Shown here: piece by piece, positions 1 through 6,399 of the stretch | How positions within the stretch are numbered: the first letter of the stretch is position 1 | Layout: each line of letters opens with the position of its first letter | Assembly (NCBI GenBank): GCA_016296485.1 | Contig: JAEDJF010000036.1 | Span: 1 to 13,334, forward strand | Reading direction: 5' to 3' | DNA from: Oscillospiraceae bacterium | GTDB lineage: Bacteria; Bacillota; Clostridia; Oscillospirales; Ruminococcaceae | DNA: 13,334 bases | Notes under the pieces: model-generated | The model's database searches: none | What the model saw: the letters and a program-made list of their open reading frames with translations, nothing else | Told to the model about the DNA's origin: nothing | Position numbers and translations under genes: made by a program

Positions 1-2
1 GC

Positions 3-65
3 GACGTTTGCCCCGTCTGCGGAAAGCCCGCAGACAAAATGGTCTATTGGGGCAAAGCGTACTGA
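3..65 (+). CDS. C-terminal end of an unidentified protein with a CPxCG zinc knuckle (5' partial)
   Basis: An open frame enters from the left edge and ends at a TGA at 63-65. Only 20 residues are visible. They include C-P-V-C-G, a two-cysteine knuckle typical of rubredoxin-like and zinc-ribbon tails, followed by a short basic and aromatic end. Such a tail occurs in rubrerythrins and many zinc-ribbon proteins, but there is too little sequence to choose a family. A strong terminator follows about 15 bases after the stop, which supports this being the real end of a gene. Confidence 0.55.
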   Translation, partial: DVCPVCGKPADKMVYWGKAY

Positions 66-78
66 TAGAATGAAAACA

Positions 79-109
79 AAAAGCGGGAGCTATGGCTCCC
101 GCTTTTTTT
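79..109 (+). terminator. Rho-independent terminator after the first partial gene
   Basis: A perfect 9-bp stem, AGCGGGAGC (82-90) with GCTCCCGCT (95-103), has a TATG loop. It is followed by a run of T (104-109) and preceded by A residues. Confidence 0.9.
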
Positions 110-142
110 ATATTCCTTTCGGTAATAAGTACGTATCCGGCG

Positions 143-171
143 TTGTCAAATCTTTTCCCATATGGTAGAAT
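143..171 (+). promoter_or_regulatory. Sigma-A-type promoter for the secreted protein gene
   Basis: TTGTCA (143-148) and TAGAAT (166-171) are separated by exactly 17 bases, with one mismatch in each hexamer. Transcription would start near 178, giving a leader of about 45 bases before the ATG at 222. Confidence 0.7.
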
Positions 172-221
172 GAAACCGTAAGAATTAGCCTTTACGACGT
201 CAACCGAAAGAGGTGGAAAGT

Positions 222-998
222 ATGAAAAAATCAGCGTCGCTCCTGCTTGCTGTACTGCTTCTTTTTTCTTTTGCCTGTCCCGCTTTTTCGGAGCAGCCGG
301 GGAACGAAATGAAAGATTTTCTTCTTAAAAGGGGCTACCCGGAGGAATATCTTGACTCCTTGATTGACCTGCAAATTGAGTTTCTTTATGATTCCGTATC
401 AAAAAACGACGCGCATTTTGTCTCTTTGGAGGAAAAAAGCGCTGAAACGGGTACGCCGTTTTTTGACAGCGAGGTCTCCCTTACATTGGTTTTGTCCGCC
501 GTAACGGTGCGGTATGAGAGCGAAAACTATATCGAAAAAGTTCTCGTAAACGCTACCTATGACTGGAAAAGTCTCCCGCTTTTTAGGAGTACGGATGCGA
601 TGTCCGTAAGCTGGGACTACGAGCTTTTCTCTTTTAAACAGGATTCTTTTCTTCACTGTGATTATGCGAAAAACAGAGCGGGGGAATGGCTGACATATAA
701 AGAGTGGGACGCTCCGGCTTCTATAAGCTTTGGAAGTGTCGCAACCTACCCGGAAATAAGGTATGTTGAGACGGCTCGGGGCTCAGCCCGAGGAGCCGCT
801 GGGCTTAGGGGCTCCCTTTGCTTTGAACTCGTTCCGAAAGAAAAATATACGTCGGAAAAGGAAGCCGCCGACGCGCCGCAGATAACCGCCATTTATGCCC
901 ACGATGAAAAAATGCGTTCTTCTTTTTATATCTCCGGCGGGGCAATCGGCGGGCTGAGCCCAAAGACCGCGCTCGTTTCCTGCGAAGCAAAGTTTTAG
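222..998 (+). CDS. Secreted protein of unknown function
   Basis: A 258-residue protein with a classic N-terminal signal peptide: M-K-K, a hydrophobic core of about 16 residues (L-L-L-A-V-L-L-L-F-S-F), then a likely signal peptidase I site around A-F-S/E near residues 22-25. The nearby cysteine lacks a good lipobox, so a lipoprotein is less likely. I chose the ATG at 222 because GAGGTGG (210-217) is well spaced from it; the in-frame GTG at 213 would overlap that site. The mature part is rich in aromatic and acidic residues and alternating hydrophobic stretches suggesting beta strands, for example at residues 80-125. I recognise no family and assign no function. It is transcribed alone, with its own promoter and terminator. 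Confidence 0.75.
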   Translation: MKKSASLLLAVLLLFSFACPAFSEQPGNEMKDFLLKRGYPEEYLDSLIDLQIEFLYDSVSKNDAHFVSLEEKSAETGTPFFDSEVSLTLVLSAVTVRYESENYIEKVLVNATYDWKSLPLFRSTDAMSVSWDYELFSFKQDSFLHCDYAKNRAGEWLTYKEWDAPASISFGSVATYPEIRYVETARGSARGAAGLRGSLCFELVPKEKYTSEKEAADAPQITAIYAHDEKMRSSFYISGGAIGGLSPKTALVSCEAKF

Positions 999-1012
999 TT
1001 ACAGCGCAAAAT

Positions 1013-1047
1013 AAAAAAGCGGACCGAATTTTTCGGACCGCTTTTTT
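1013..1047 (+). terminator. Rho-independent terminator after the secreted protein gene
   Basis: AAGCGGACCGAA (1018-1029) pairs with TTCGGACCGCTT (1032-1043) with a single central A/A mismatch, followed by a T run to 1047. Upstream A residues could make it work on the other strand too. Confidence 0.8.
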
Positions 1048-1078
1048 AATAATAATTCCCGATTTTTTTGAAAAAACT

Positions 1079-1107
1079 TTGACTATTGGAAATAAATCAT
1101 TTATAAT
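1079..1107 (+). promoter_or_regulatory. Sigma-A-type promoter of prfB
   Basis: TTGACT (1079-1084), a 17-base spacer and a perfect TATAAT (1102-1107). The expected start near 1114 leaves a leader of about 70 bases. Confidence 0.85.
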
Positions 1108-1182
1108 ACTATACGGTATTATGCAAAAGTGGGCTTTTCGCCCGGAAAACGCCGCTTTTTACTTTGATTCGGAGGAATAAAA

Positions 1183-2319
1183 ATGCTTGAATTAGAAGAA
1201 CTTCGCCTTCGGCTCCTTGCGATGGAGCCCCAGATAAAGGACCTTGCGGACGCTCTCGGTCTTGAGCAGTGCCGCGCCGAGGTGAGAAAGCTCGAGGCGC
1301 AGCAGGCGGACCCGGATTTTTGGAACGACGTCGAAACTTCGTCCAAGGTCCAGCGTAGGCTCAGCCAGCTCAACGGAAAAATCGACGCCCATAAGGACCT
1401 TGAAACCCGTTACGACGACGCGATGACTCTTGTGGAAATCGGAATGGAGGAGGACGACGAGTCCGTTTACGAGGAAGCCCTCGCCGAGGTCGATAAGCTC
1501 GACGAAGATATTGAGGAGATGAAGCTCACAACCCTCCTCACCGGGGACTACGACGACAACAACGCGATTCTCACCTTCCACGCAGGAGCGGGCGGCACCG
1601 AGGCGCAGGACTGGTGCCAGATGCTTTACAGGATGTACACCTCCTGGGCGACCCGCCACAATTTCAAATATACTCTCGTTGACTGGCTCGACGGCGAGGA
1701 CGCGGGTCTTAAATCCGCCACCATCATAATTGAGGGACCCAACGCCTACGGCTTCCTTAAGTCCGAAAACGGCGTTCACCGCCTTGTAAGAATATCTCCC
1801 TTCGACGCTTCCGGTCGCCGCCATACCTCCTTTGCCTCCCTTGAGGTAATGCCGGAAATCGAGGACGACAAGTCCATCGAAATCCGCGAGGAGGACATTA
1901 AAATGGACGTTTACCGCGCTTCCGGCGCGGGCGGACAGAAGGTAAACAAAACTTCCTCCGCAGTTCGTCTTACCCATATCCCTACCGGAATCGTCGTCTG
2001 TTCGCAGATTGAGCGTTCCCAGCACCAGAACAGGGAAGTTTGTATGAATATGCTCCGTTCGAAGCTCATTGAGATAAAAGAGCGCGAGCACCTTGAAAAA
2101 ATCGAGGACATCAAGGGAGTACAGAAAGAAATCGCCTGGGGCAGCCAGATTCGCTCCTACGTCTTTATGCCCTACACCCTTGCGAAGGACCACCGCACCG
2201 GCTACGAAATGGGCAATATCCAGGCGGTTATGGACGGCGATATCGACGGCTTCATCAACGCCTACCTCAAACAGATGAGCAAAGGTCATTTCGAGGGCGA
2301 CGGCGGAGATATAGAGTAA
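1183..2319 (+). CDS. prfB: Peptide chain release factor 2 (RF2)
   Basis: RF2 recognises UGA and UAA stop codons in the ribosomal A site and triggers peptide release. The 378-residue protein carries the RF2-specific codon-recognition tripeptide S-P-F at residues 205-207 and the catalytic G-G-Q at 250-252 in the peptidyl-tRNA hydrolysis loop; both fall at the positions I recall for Escherichia coli RF2. An acidic coiled-coil-rich N-terminal domain occupies about residues 1-115. The ATG at 1183 follows GGAGGA (1171-1176). Most bacterial prfB genes need a +1 frameshift at an in-frame UGA near codon 25; here the frame is open through that point (around 1250-1275), so no frameshift is needed. RF1 is excluded by S-P-F, since RF1 has P-x-T there. 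Confidence 0.97.
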   Translation: MLELEELRLRLLAMEPQIKDLADALGLEQCRAEVRKLEAQQADPDFWNDVETSSKVQRRLSQLNGKIDAHKDLETRYDDAMTLVEIGMEEDDESVYEEALAEVDKLDEDIEEMKLTTLLTGDYDDNNAILTFHAGAGGTEAQDWCQMLYRMYTSWATRHNFKYTLVDWLDGEDAGLKSATIIIEGPNAYGFLKSENGVHRLVRISPFDASGRRHTSFASLEVMPEIEDDKSIEIREEDIKMDVYRASGAGGQKVNKTSSAVRLTHIPTGIVVCSQIERSQHQNREVCMNMLRSKLIEIKEREHLEKIEDIKGVQKEIAWGSQIRSYVFMPYTLAKDHRTGYEMGNIQAVMDGDIDGFINAYLKQMSKGHFEGDGGDIE

Positions 2320-2326
2320 AAAATCA

Positions 2327-2356
2327 ATGGGCGGCTGTTGCCGCCCTCTTGTTTTT
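2327..2356 (+). terminator. Probable weak terminator between prfB and the HAD gene
   Basis: A perfect 7-bp stem, GGGCGGC (2329-2335) with GCCGCCC (2340-2346), has a TGTT loop and is followed by TCTTGTTTTT. The interrupted T tract and the lack of a visible promoter for the next gene suggest partial read-through. Confidence 0.65.
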
Positions 2357-2365
2357 CGGTGAAAA

Positions 2366-3040
2366 ATGATAAAAGCAGTATTTTTGGATATCGACAACAC
2401 CCTTCTGGACTTCGACCTCTGCGTCGCGAAAGCAATGCAAGACGGCTTTGCCAAGCACAAAATTGAGTTTCGGGAAGAGATGTTCGGAACTTTCAAGAGC
2501 GTAAACGACGCCCTTTGGCGGAGAATTGAGGAGGGTGCCCTCACCCGCGAGGAGCTTATGAGGGTGCGCTGGAAGCTGATTTTTGAAAAGCTAGGCATCG
2601 ACCTGGACGGTCCGAAATTCGAGGAATATTTCCGGGCGCAGCTTCACGAAAGCGCTATCCCCGTTGACGGCGCAAAGGAGATGCTTTCGTACCTTTCTAC
2701 GAAGTACCGCCTTTTCGCCGCCAGCAACGGTCCTTTTGAGCAGCAGCGCCACCGCCTTGAAAAGGCGGGAATGCTCGGATTTTTTGACGAGCTTTTCGTT
2801 TCTAGTGCCGTTGGTTTTTCAAAGCCGATGCCGGAATTTTTCGACCGCTGTTTTGCCCTTGCGGGCGTGTCGCCGAAGGAGAGCGCGATAATCGGCGACT
2901 CGCTCACCGCCGATATTATGGGCGGCAAGACCGCCGGAATGAAAACTATCTGGTTTAATAAGAACGGCGAAACGGAAACGGGCGGGACAGAGCCGGACTT
3001 TACCGTGGCTTCGCTTTATGAAATAAAGAATATACTTTAA
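2366..3040 (+). CDS. HAD-superfamily hydrolase, YjjG/YfnB-like nucleotidase type
   Basis: A 224-residue cytoplasmic phosphatase of the haloacid dehalogenase superfamily. Motif I is D8-x-D10-N-T (nucleophile and acid/base aspartates), motif II S120-N-G, motif III K153 in F-S-K-P, and motif IV G-D-S at 177-179 with D183. A helical cap (about residues 17-95) lies between motif I and the rest, as in type I cap HADs such as YjjG and YfnB, which dephosphorylate nucleoside monophosphates and small sugar phosphates. The substrate cannot be fixed from sequence. The ribosome-binding site before the ATG is weak (GGTGA, 2358-2362). It lies 46 bases after prfB with no promoter seen, so it is probably expressed by read-through from prfB. 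Confidence 0.85.
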   Translation: MIKAVFLDIDNTLLDFDLCVAKAMQDGFAKHKIEFREEMFGTFKSVNDALWRRIEEGALTREELMRVRWKLIFEKLGIDLDGPKFEEYFRAQLHESAIPVDGAKEMLSYLSTKYRLFAASNGPFEQQRHRLEKAGMLGFFDELFVSSAVGFSKPMPEFFDRCFALAGVSPKESAIIGDSLTADIMGGKTAGMKTIWFNKNGETETGGTEPDFTVASLYEIKNIL

Positions 3041-3080
3041 AAAAGCGCCCCGGGAGGAAACTCCCGGGGCGCTTTGCGTT
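3041..3080. terminator. Bidirectional terminator originally between the convergent HAD and GNAT genes
   Basis: A perfect 13-bp stem, AGCGCCCCGGGAG (3044-3056) with its complement (3061-3073), has a GAAA loop. On the minus strand it is followed by TTTTTT (A run 3039-3044); on the plus strand the T tract is poor (TTTGCGTT). It therefore fits best as a terminator for leftward transcription from the GNAT side as well as for the HAD gene. Confidence 0.75.
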
Positions 3081-3093
3081 ATGCTATTAGCAT

Positions 3094-3123
3094 GTACCCA
3101 AAACGTCTTGCCGTTTTGGGTAC
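3094..3123. repeat. Left-end hairpin of the IS200-type element
   Basis: A perfect 12-bp inverted repeat, GTACCCAAAACG (3094-3105) and CGTTTTGGGTAC (3112-3123), has a 6-base loop. It is preceded by a small palindrome ATGCTA-T-TAGCAT (3081-3093). There is no T tract, so it is not a terminator. Confidence 0.6.
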
Positions 3124-3129
3124 TACCAA

Positions 3130-3148
3130 CCGCCCGCTATGCGGGTGG
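3130..3148. repeat. Second left-end hairpin of the IS200-type element
   Basis: CCGCCCGC and GCGGGTGG form an 8-bp stem (one G-T pair) around a TAT loop. It closely resembles the right-end hairpin at 3782-3800 in length, loop size and GC-rich composition, so it may be the structure recognised by the transposase at the left end. Confidence 0.6.
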
Positions 3149-3169
3149 GCTTCCAAACTTACAGAAAAA

Positions 3170-3240
3170 AGACATCAGCCTTCTGATATAATGACAAGGT
3201 GTTCAAGCCGTCAAATAAAGAAATCAGAAAGGTGATGTCT
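3170..3240 (+). promoter_or_regulatory. Inverted repeat that would sequester the tnpA ribosome-binding site
   Basis: The arm AGACATCAGCCTTCTGAT (3170-3187) is complementary to 3223-3240 at 16 of 18 positions. The right arm contains the AAAGG ribosome-binding site and ends directly before the ATG at 3241. An RNA containing both arms would hide the tnpA start. Translational repression by a 5' hairpin is known for Salmonella IS200. A TATAAT hexamer lies at 3187-3192, between the arms, but has no good -35 partner. Confidence 0.65.
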
Positions 3241-3718
3241 ATGGCAGAAAGTTTAGTACATACGAAATGGATGTGCAAGTACCACATAGTATTTTGTCCA
3301 AAATACAGACGAAAAGTAATTTACAATAAACTCAGAGCGGATATTCAACAGAATATCCGTAACCTTTGCAAATGGAAAGGTGTAGAGATAGTAGAAGGAC
3401 ATATGATGCCTGACCATGTACATTTGCTGCTGTCAATTCCACCTAAAATGAGTGTGTCAAGTTTCATGGGATACCTCAAGGGGAAAACTGCAATGATGAT
3501 TTTCGACAAACACGCAGAATTGAAATACAAGTATGGAAATCGTCATTTCTGGGCAACTGGATATTACGTCAGTACTGTAGGGTTCAACGAAGCAACTGTA
3601 GCAAAGTACATTCGAGAGCAGGAAAAAAAAGACCAAATAGAGGATAAACTCTACACCAAAGAGTATGAAGACCCTTTCAAGGGTAAAGCTAAATAATCAA
3701 TCCACTACGGCTTGAACA
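3200..3718. repeat. 12-bp inverted repeat bracketing tnpA
   Basis: TGTTCAAGCCGT (3200-3211) and ACGGCTTGAACA (3707-3718) are perfect inverted copies on either side of tnpA. The left copy lies in the loop of the 3170-3240 hairpin and the right copy 10 bases after the stop codon. They are not at the element's tips, so they are not classical terminal repeats. Confidence 0.6.
3241..3696 (+). CDS. tnpA: IS200-type Y1 transposase TnpA
   Basis: TnpA is a small HUH-superfamily enzyme that excises and inserts single-stranded copies of the element by making 5'-phosphotyrosine links. The 151-residue protein has the metal-binding H-V-H motif at residues 59-61 (in D-H-V-H-L-L-L) and the catalytic tyrosine Y123 with Q127 in K-Y-I-R-E-Q; length is normal and the frame is intact, so the enzyme looks active. 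The start at 3241 agrees with the usual family N-terminus (H-T-K-W near residue 7) and follows AAAGGTGAT (3228-3236); an in-frame ATG at 3235 is too close to that site. No tnpB accompanies it. Base composition is more AT-rich than the flanking genes, consistent with recent arrival. Confidence 0.95.
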   Translation: MAESLVHTKWMCKYHIVFCPKYRRKVIYNKLRADIQQNIRNLCKWKGVEIVEGHMMPDHVHLLLSIPPKMSVSSFMGYLKGKTAMMIFDKHAELKYKYGNRHFWATGYYVSTVGFNEATVAKYIREQEKKDQIEDKLYTKEYEDPFKGKAK

Positions 3719-3721
3719 AGT

Positions 3722-3751
3722 AAAAAAAGCCAGCGTCTTTAAGGCGCTGGC
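3722..3751 (-). terminator. Minus-strand terminator inside the right side of the IS element
   Basis: The 11-bp arms GCCAGCGTCTT (3729-3739) and AAGGCGCTGGC (3741-3751) are preceded on the plus strand by seven A residues (3722-3728). Read on the minus strand this is a stem followed by a T run. It would stop leftward transcription from the GNAT gene before it runs antisense through tnpA. Confidence 0.75.
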
Positions 3752-3781
3752 AGTATCAAGTCCTTACAGGGCGTTTTCAAG

Positions 3782-3800
3782 CCACCCCTTTCAGGGGTGG
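3782..3800. repeat. Right-end hairpin of the IS200-type element
   Basis: CCACCCCT (3782-3789), loop TTC, AGGGGTGG (3793-3800). The flanking TCAAG and CTTGA segments can pair, and TTGAC (3803-3807) matches the right-end cleavage motif I recall for ISDra2. Confidence 0.65.
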
Positions 3801-3812
3801 TCTTGACTAATA

Positions 3813-4319
3813 TTAAAGGATTTTCTCGAAAGCGATTCGAGGGTCGCCGTTCGCAAGGTGTATAATTCCCCGGCGCTCGAAGCCGCATTTTTCAAGAAGG
3901 CGGATCATTCCGGCATTTTGCTCGTGGGTGTCCGCCCGTACGGCGGACACGCCCCTCGCTTCGCAAAGCTTGTCCGCAAGTCCCATTAGCGCCGTGCCCA
4001 TGCCCATTCCGTGCCAGTCGGGGTTGATGCCGAAGCGGTGAACGACGGCGTAGTCGCCGTTTTCCTTCCAGCTTCCGCCCTCCACCTCGGAGTAGGTGGG
4101 CTCGTCCTCAAAGCCTACGCTGGCGAAGCCGACGAGACATTCGCCCATATACATCACGAAGAGCCTTTTCGCCTCAAGGTCGGCGGCAAAGTCGGATTTT
4201 GCGGGGTAGTCTCCCTGCCACTGGGGAATGTTGTTGGCTTCAAAATATTCTCTTTTGAGCCGTTTTACACAGGTCATTACGTCGCTAAGGTCGTCTTTCG
4301 TTGCGGGGCGAACTTTCAT
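3813..4319 (-). CDS. GNAT-family N-acetyltransferase
   Basis: A 168-residue enzyme predicted to transfer an acetyl group from acetyl-CoA to an amine. The acetyl-CoA pyrophosphate-binding motif A spans residues 92-113, with the loop H103-G-M-G-M-G-T following the beta-4 strand V-V-H-R-F-G-I; the C-terminal N-x-x-M-I-R-L-L-E-K-C-G-F signature (about residues 135-147) is also typical. The acceptor is unknown and nothing nearby suggests one. The ATG is preceded by AAGGAAG at suitable spacing. It starts 22 bases after the helicase loader stop codon, so it is probably the last gene of the dnaD operon. The IS element lies immediately downstream of its stop. Confidence 0.88.
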   Translation of the reverse strand: MKVRPATKDDLSDVMTCVKRLKREYFEANNIPQWQGDYPAKSDFAADLEAKRLFVMYMGECLVGFASVGFEDEPTYSEVEGGSWKENGDYAVVHRFGINPDWHGMGMGTALMGLADKLCEARGVSAVRADTHEQNAGMIRLLEKCGFERRGIIHLANGDPRIAFEKIL

Positions 4320-4341
4320 ATCAAAAACTTCCTTTCAAAAA

Positions 4342-5319
4342 TCAGTAATTCTTAAGAAAACGAATATCCTCGCCGAGGAAATAGAGCTTGCGGTATTCGC
4401 CGAGGATTCGGCTGGCGGTTCTTTCGGTGTACCGGGCGGTGAGCTCGTTTCCCATAAGGTTCGTACTTATTATTGTCGGTCTTTTCTCAAAAAGCCGCTC
4501 GTTGATAAGATTTCCGATGGCGGCGGTGGTGAACTGGGTCGGGAACTCCGCACCGAGGTCGTCAATTATAAGAAGGTCGCAGGAGGAGTATTTTTTCTTC
4601 ATAGTACTGCTGCCGGAGCCGGAAAAATGCTCAAGCTCAAGGCTCGAAACCAGCCTCTGGGCGGGAGTATAGACGACGCCGAAGCCTTTTTTCACAGCCT
4701 CCCTCGCGATGGAGAGGGAAAGGTGGGTTTTTCCAAGCCCGGTTTTTCCGATGAGCACGAGGCTCTCGGAGTTTTCGGAAAAGCCGTCGGCGTAGAGTTT
4801 GCAGAACTCGAAAATATTGCTCATCTTGCGCCGGGGGTTGGTGCCGTCGGCGACGCCATTGTCCGGATAAAAGTCCGTGCGGAAATTTTCAAAGGAGCAG
4901 TTTGCCGAGCCGGAGCTCCTGTCGAGCTCCTCCAGCGCCTTTTGGCGGCAAAGCTCCTTGTAGCACGAGCACAAAACGCCGCCGACCCTACCGGTATCGC
5001 AGCAGTCTTTGCAGGTGTAATGCGGCTCAAGACAGTCCGCCGAAAAGCCGTTTTCAACGAGGAGCTTCGCTTTTTTCGCCTGCATATTTTTGCATTCGTC
5101 CTGCATTTTAACAAGCGCGGAGTCGAAGCTCGCCGTGCCGTTCATAACGAGCATCGAGAGGGATGAAAAACCTCTCGCAAGGTTTTGGTCAATCTCCTCA
5201 ACCTCGGGAATTTTGGCGTAAGCATCGGCTTTTATGAGGTTTGCCTCGTGCTCGGCGTTTCGCCGCCTCTCCTCGAGAACGAGGTTCGCGGCGGTATAAA
5301 CTTCGGAGGAATAGGGCAT
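4342..5319 (-). CDS. Primosomal helicase loader, DnaC/DnaI-type AAA+ ATPase
   Basis: It delivers the replicative helicase onto origin or restart DNA. The 325-residue protein has an N-terminal helical region, a cysteine cluster at residues 103-119 (C-K-D-C-C and C-S-C), as in the DnaI zinc-binding domain that contacts the helicase, and a C-terminal AAA+ domain: Walker A G-K-T-G-L-G-K-T at 191-198, Walker B L-L-I-I-D-D at 249-254, sensor I around S-T-N (285-287) and a likely arginine finger near R304. GGGAGG precedes the ATG. It lies 59 bases downstream of dnaD, the same pairing seen in many Clostridia. Whether to call it dnaC or dnaI is a naming matter; IstB-type ATPases share the fold, but the cysteine domain and neighbour favour the loader. 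Confidence 0.93.
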   Translation of the reverse strand: MPYSSEVYTAANLVLEERRRNAEHEANLIKADAYAKIPEVEEIDQNLARGFSSLSMLVMNGTASFDSALVKMQDECKNMQAKKAKLLVENGFSADCLEPHYTCKDCCDTGRVGGVLCSCYKELCRQKALEELDRSSGSANCSFENFRTDFYPDNGVADGTNPRRKMSNIFEFCKLYADGFSENSESLVLIGKTGLGKTHLSLSIAREAVKKGFGVVYTPAQRLVSSLELEHFSGSGSSTMKKKYSSCDLLIIDDLGAEFPTQFTTAAIGNLINERLFEKRPTIISTNLMGNELTARYTERTASRILGEYRKLYFLGEDIRFLKNY

Positions 5320-5378
5320 TTTAAAGCAGCCTCCCGTTCATTAATTATTGTATAAAGTATGCAAAGCCTTTTCAGTGC

Positions 5379-6368
5379 TCAAATTACGGAGTCCTCGAGC
5401 ATCATTCTCCGCTCGAGCTCGTCTATATCGAAAGAGGGCTTGTCCGCCGCGGCTTTTGCCTTCGTTTCCGCCTCGGCGTCGGCGGGGGTCTTTATCCCTT
5501 TTTGCTTCCAGCTCACCAAGATCTTGTTGAGATAGGGGAAGGAGAGCTTGCCCGTCTTTTCGACGGTGCGCTCGTAAGCGGCGCGGATGAGCTCCGGCGA
5601 AAGCCCGAGCATCCGCCAGCTTTCGCAAAATTCCCGTTCCTTCGTGACGAGGTTCCGGTCGCGAATCTCGAGGACGGATTTTATCTCGCCCTCCCAGCTT
5701 TTCGCTTCGTTGAGGGCGCGTATGCGCTCCTCGGCTTTTTCAACAGTATCTATTTCGCAGTCCAGCCACTCGAGTGCGACTTTCTGTATGTATCTCATGC
5801 TCTTTTTGCCGAGGGTGCCGCAGTATTCAATGACCATCACGAGCACCTCCGGGGTCATTCCCGCCCAGGACACCAGCCAGACGAGGGTTGCCGTGTCGGA
5901 GCTTGTGAACGACGTGCCGAGTATCCGCTCCGCCTCGTGGAGAACAAAAGCGATGCCCGGGTCCTCTTTCTGAAGCCGCTCCACTTCCTTCATCGTCAGC
6001 TTCATTTCCGGCGGCTTTTGCGCGGGAGTTGCGGAGCCGCCTTCGCCTGCGGAGGAAGAAACCGGAGCCGCGCCGGCGCTTTTATCCGAAACGGGAGGCG
6101 CCGAAACGGCGGGGGAGGGGGCGGCGCTAACGCCGTCGCACTCGAAAATACCCCGGTTGACCCAATAATCGAGAAGGTCCTTGGCGTCGTCAACGGAAAG
6201 CCCGAGCTCTGCGGCGGCGGTTTCCGGGGTCATCTCGGAAAAGCCGCGGCTCAGGGTGAGCAAAAGGACGCGGAGCTGAGCCGCGGTACACAGTTTAAGA
6301 TTTTCTGCGGCTTCGTTGGGCACGAAAAACGCCCCGCCGCCGCATTTGACAATAACGCGGTATGCCAA
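5379..6368 (-). CDS. dnaD: DnaD-type replication initiation/restart protein
   Basis: DnaD proteins remodel DNA and help load the helicase in Firmicutes. A TTG start at 6368 gives 329 residues: an N-terminal winged-helix domain (about 1-80), an Ala/Pro/Ser-rich linker (about 80-120) and two DnaD/DnaB_2-type repeats (about 123-215 and 228-290), with the related motifs Y193-I-Q-K-V-A-L-E-W201 and Y279-L-N-K-I-L-V-S-W287. I chose the TTG because AAGGAGG lies 7 bases before it and the family N-terminus begins at this point; upstream in-frame ATGs (6428, 6401) lie before or inside the probable -10 element. Two DnaB_2 repeats are common in clostridial DnaD. It heads the dnaD, loader, GNAT gene run. 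Confidence 0.9.
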   Translation of the reverse strand: MAYRVIVKCGGGAFFVPNEAAENLKLCTAAQLRVLLLTLSRGFSEMTPETAAAELGLSVDDAKDLLDYWVNRGIFECDGVSAAPSPAVSAPPVSDKSAGAAPVSSSAGEGGSATPAQKPPEMKLTMKEVERLQKEDPGIAFVLHEAERILGTSFTSSDTATLVWLVSWAGMTPEVLVMVIEYCGTLGKKSMRYIQKVALEWLDCEIDTVEKAEERIRALNEAKSWEGEIKSVLEIRDRNLVTKEREFCESWRMLGLSPELIRAAYERTVEKTGKLSFPYLNKILVSWKQKGIKTPADAEAETKAKAAADKPSFDIDELERRMMLEDSVI

Positions 6369-6399
6369 ACTTTCCGCCTCCTTAAATTTCGTAATCTTC

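Larger units (their letters stand above)
3081..3807 (+). mobile_element. IS200-type insertion sequence (IS200/IS605 family, tnpA only)
   Basis: About 0.7 kb, the usual IS200 size, with a single Y1-transposase gene and no tnpB. Ends are hairpins rather than terminal inverted repeats, as expected for this family. Left-side hairpins are 3094-3123 (12-bp stem, GTACCCAAAACG) and 3130-3148 (CCGCCCGC, loop TAT, GCGGGTGG). The right-side hairpin is 3782-3800 (CCACCCCT, loop TTC, AGGGGTGG). The stems at 3130 and 3782 resemble each other. TCAAG (3777-3781) just 5' of the right hairpin is complementary to CTTGA (3802-3806) just 3' of it, as expected of the guide and cleavage-site pairing used by these elements. 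The right end is therefore placed near 3807; the left end is uncertain within about 3076-3094. No target duplication is expected. Confidence 0.75.

Noticed and set aside
1192..2598. A 468-residue open frame on the minus strand across prfB
   Set aside because: It lies antisense to prfB, whose SPF and GGQ motifs, ribosome-binding site and promoter are clear. The antisense frame has no recognisable motifs and arises from codon bias.
3094..3123. A rho-independent terminator at the left IS hairpin
   Set aside because: The stem is strong but no T tract follows on either strand; it fits better as an end structure of the IS element.
4228..5166. A plus-strand open frame opposite the helicase loader
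   Set aside because: The minus strand encodes clear Walker motifs here; the plus-strand frame is low-complexity and lacks motifs.
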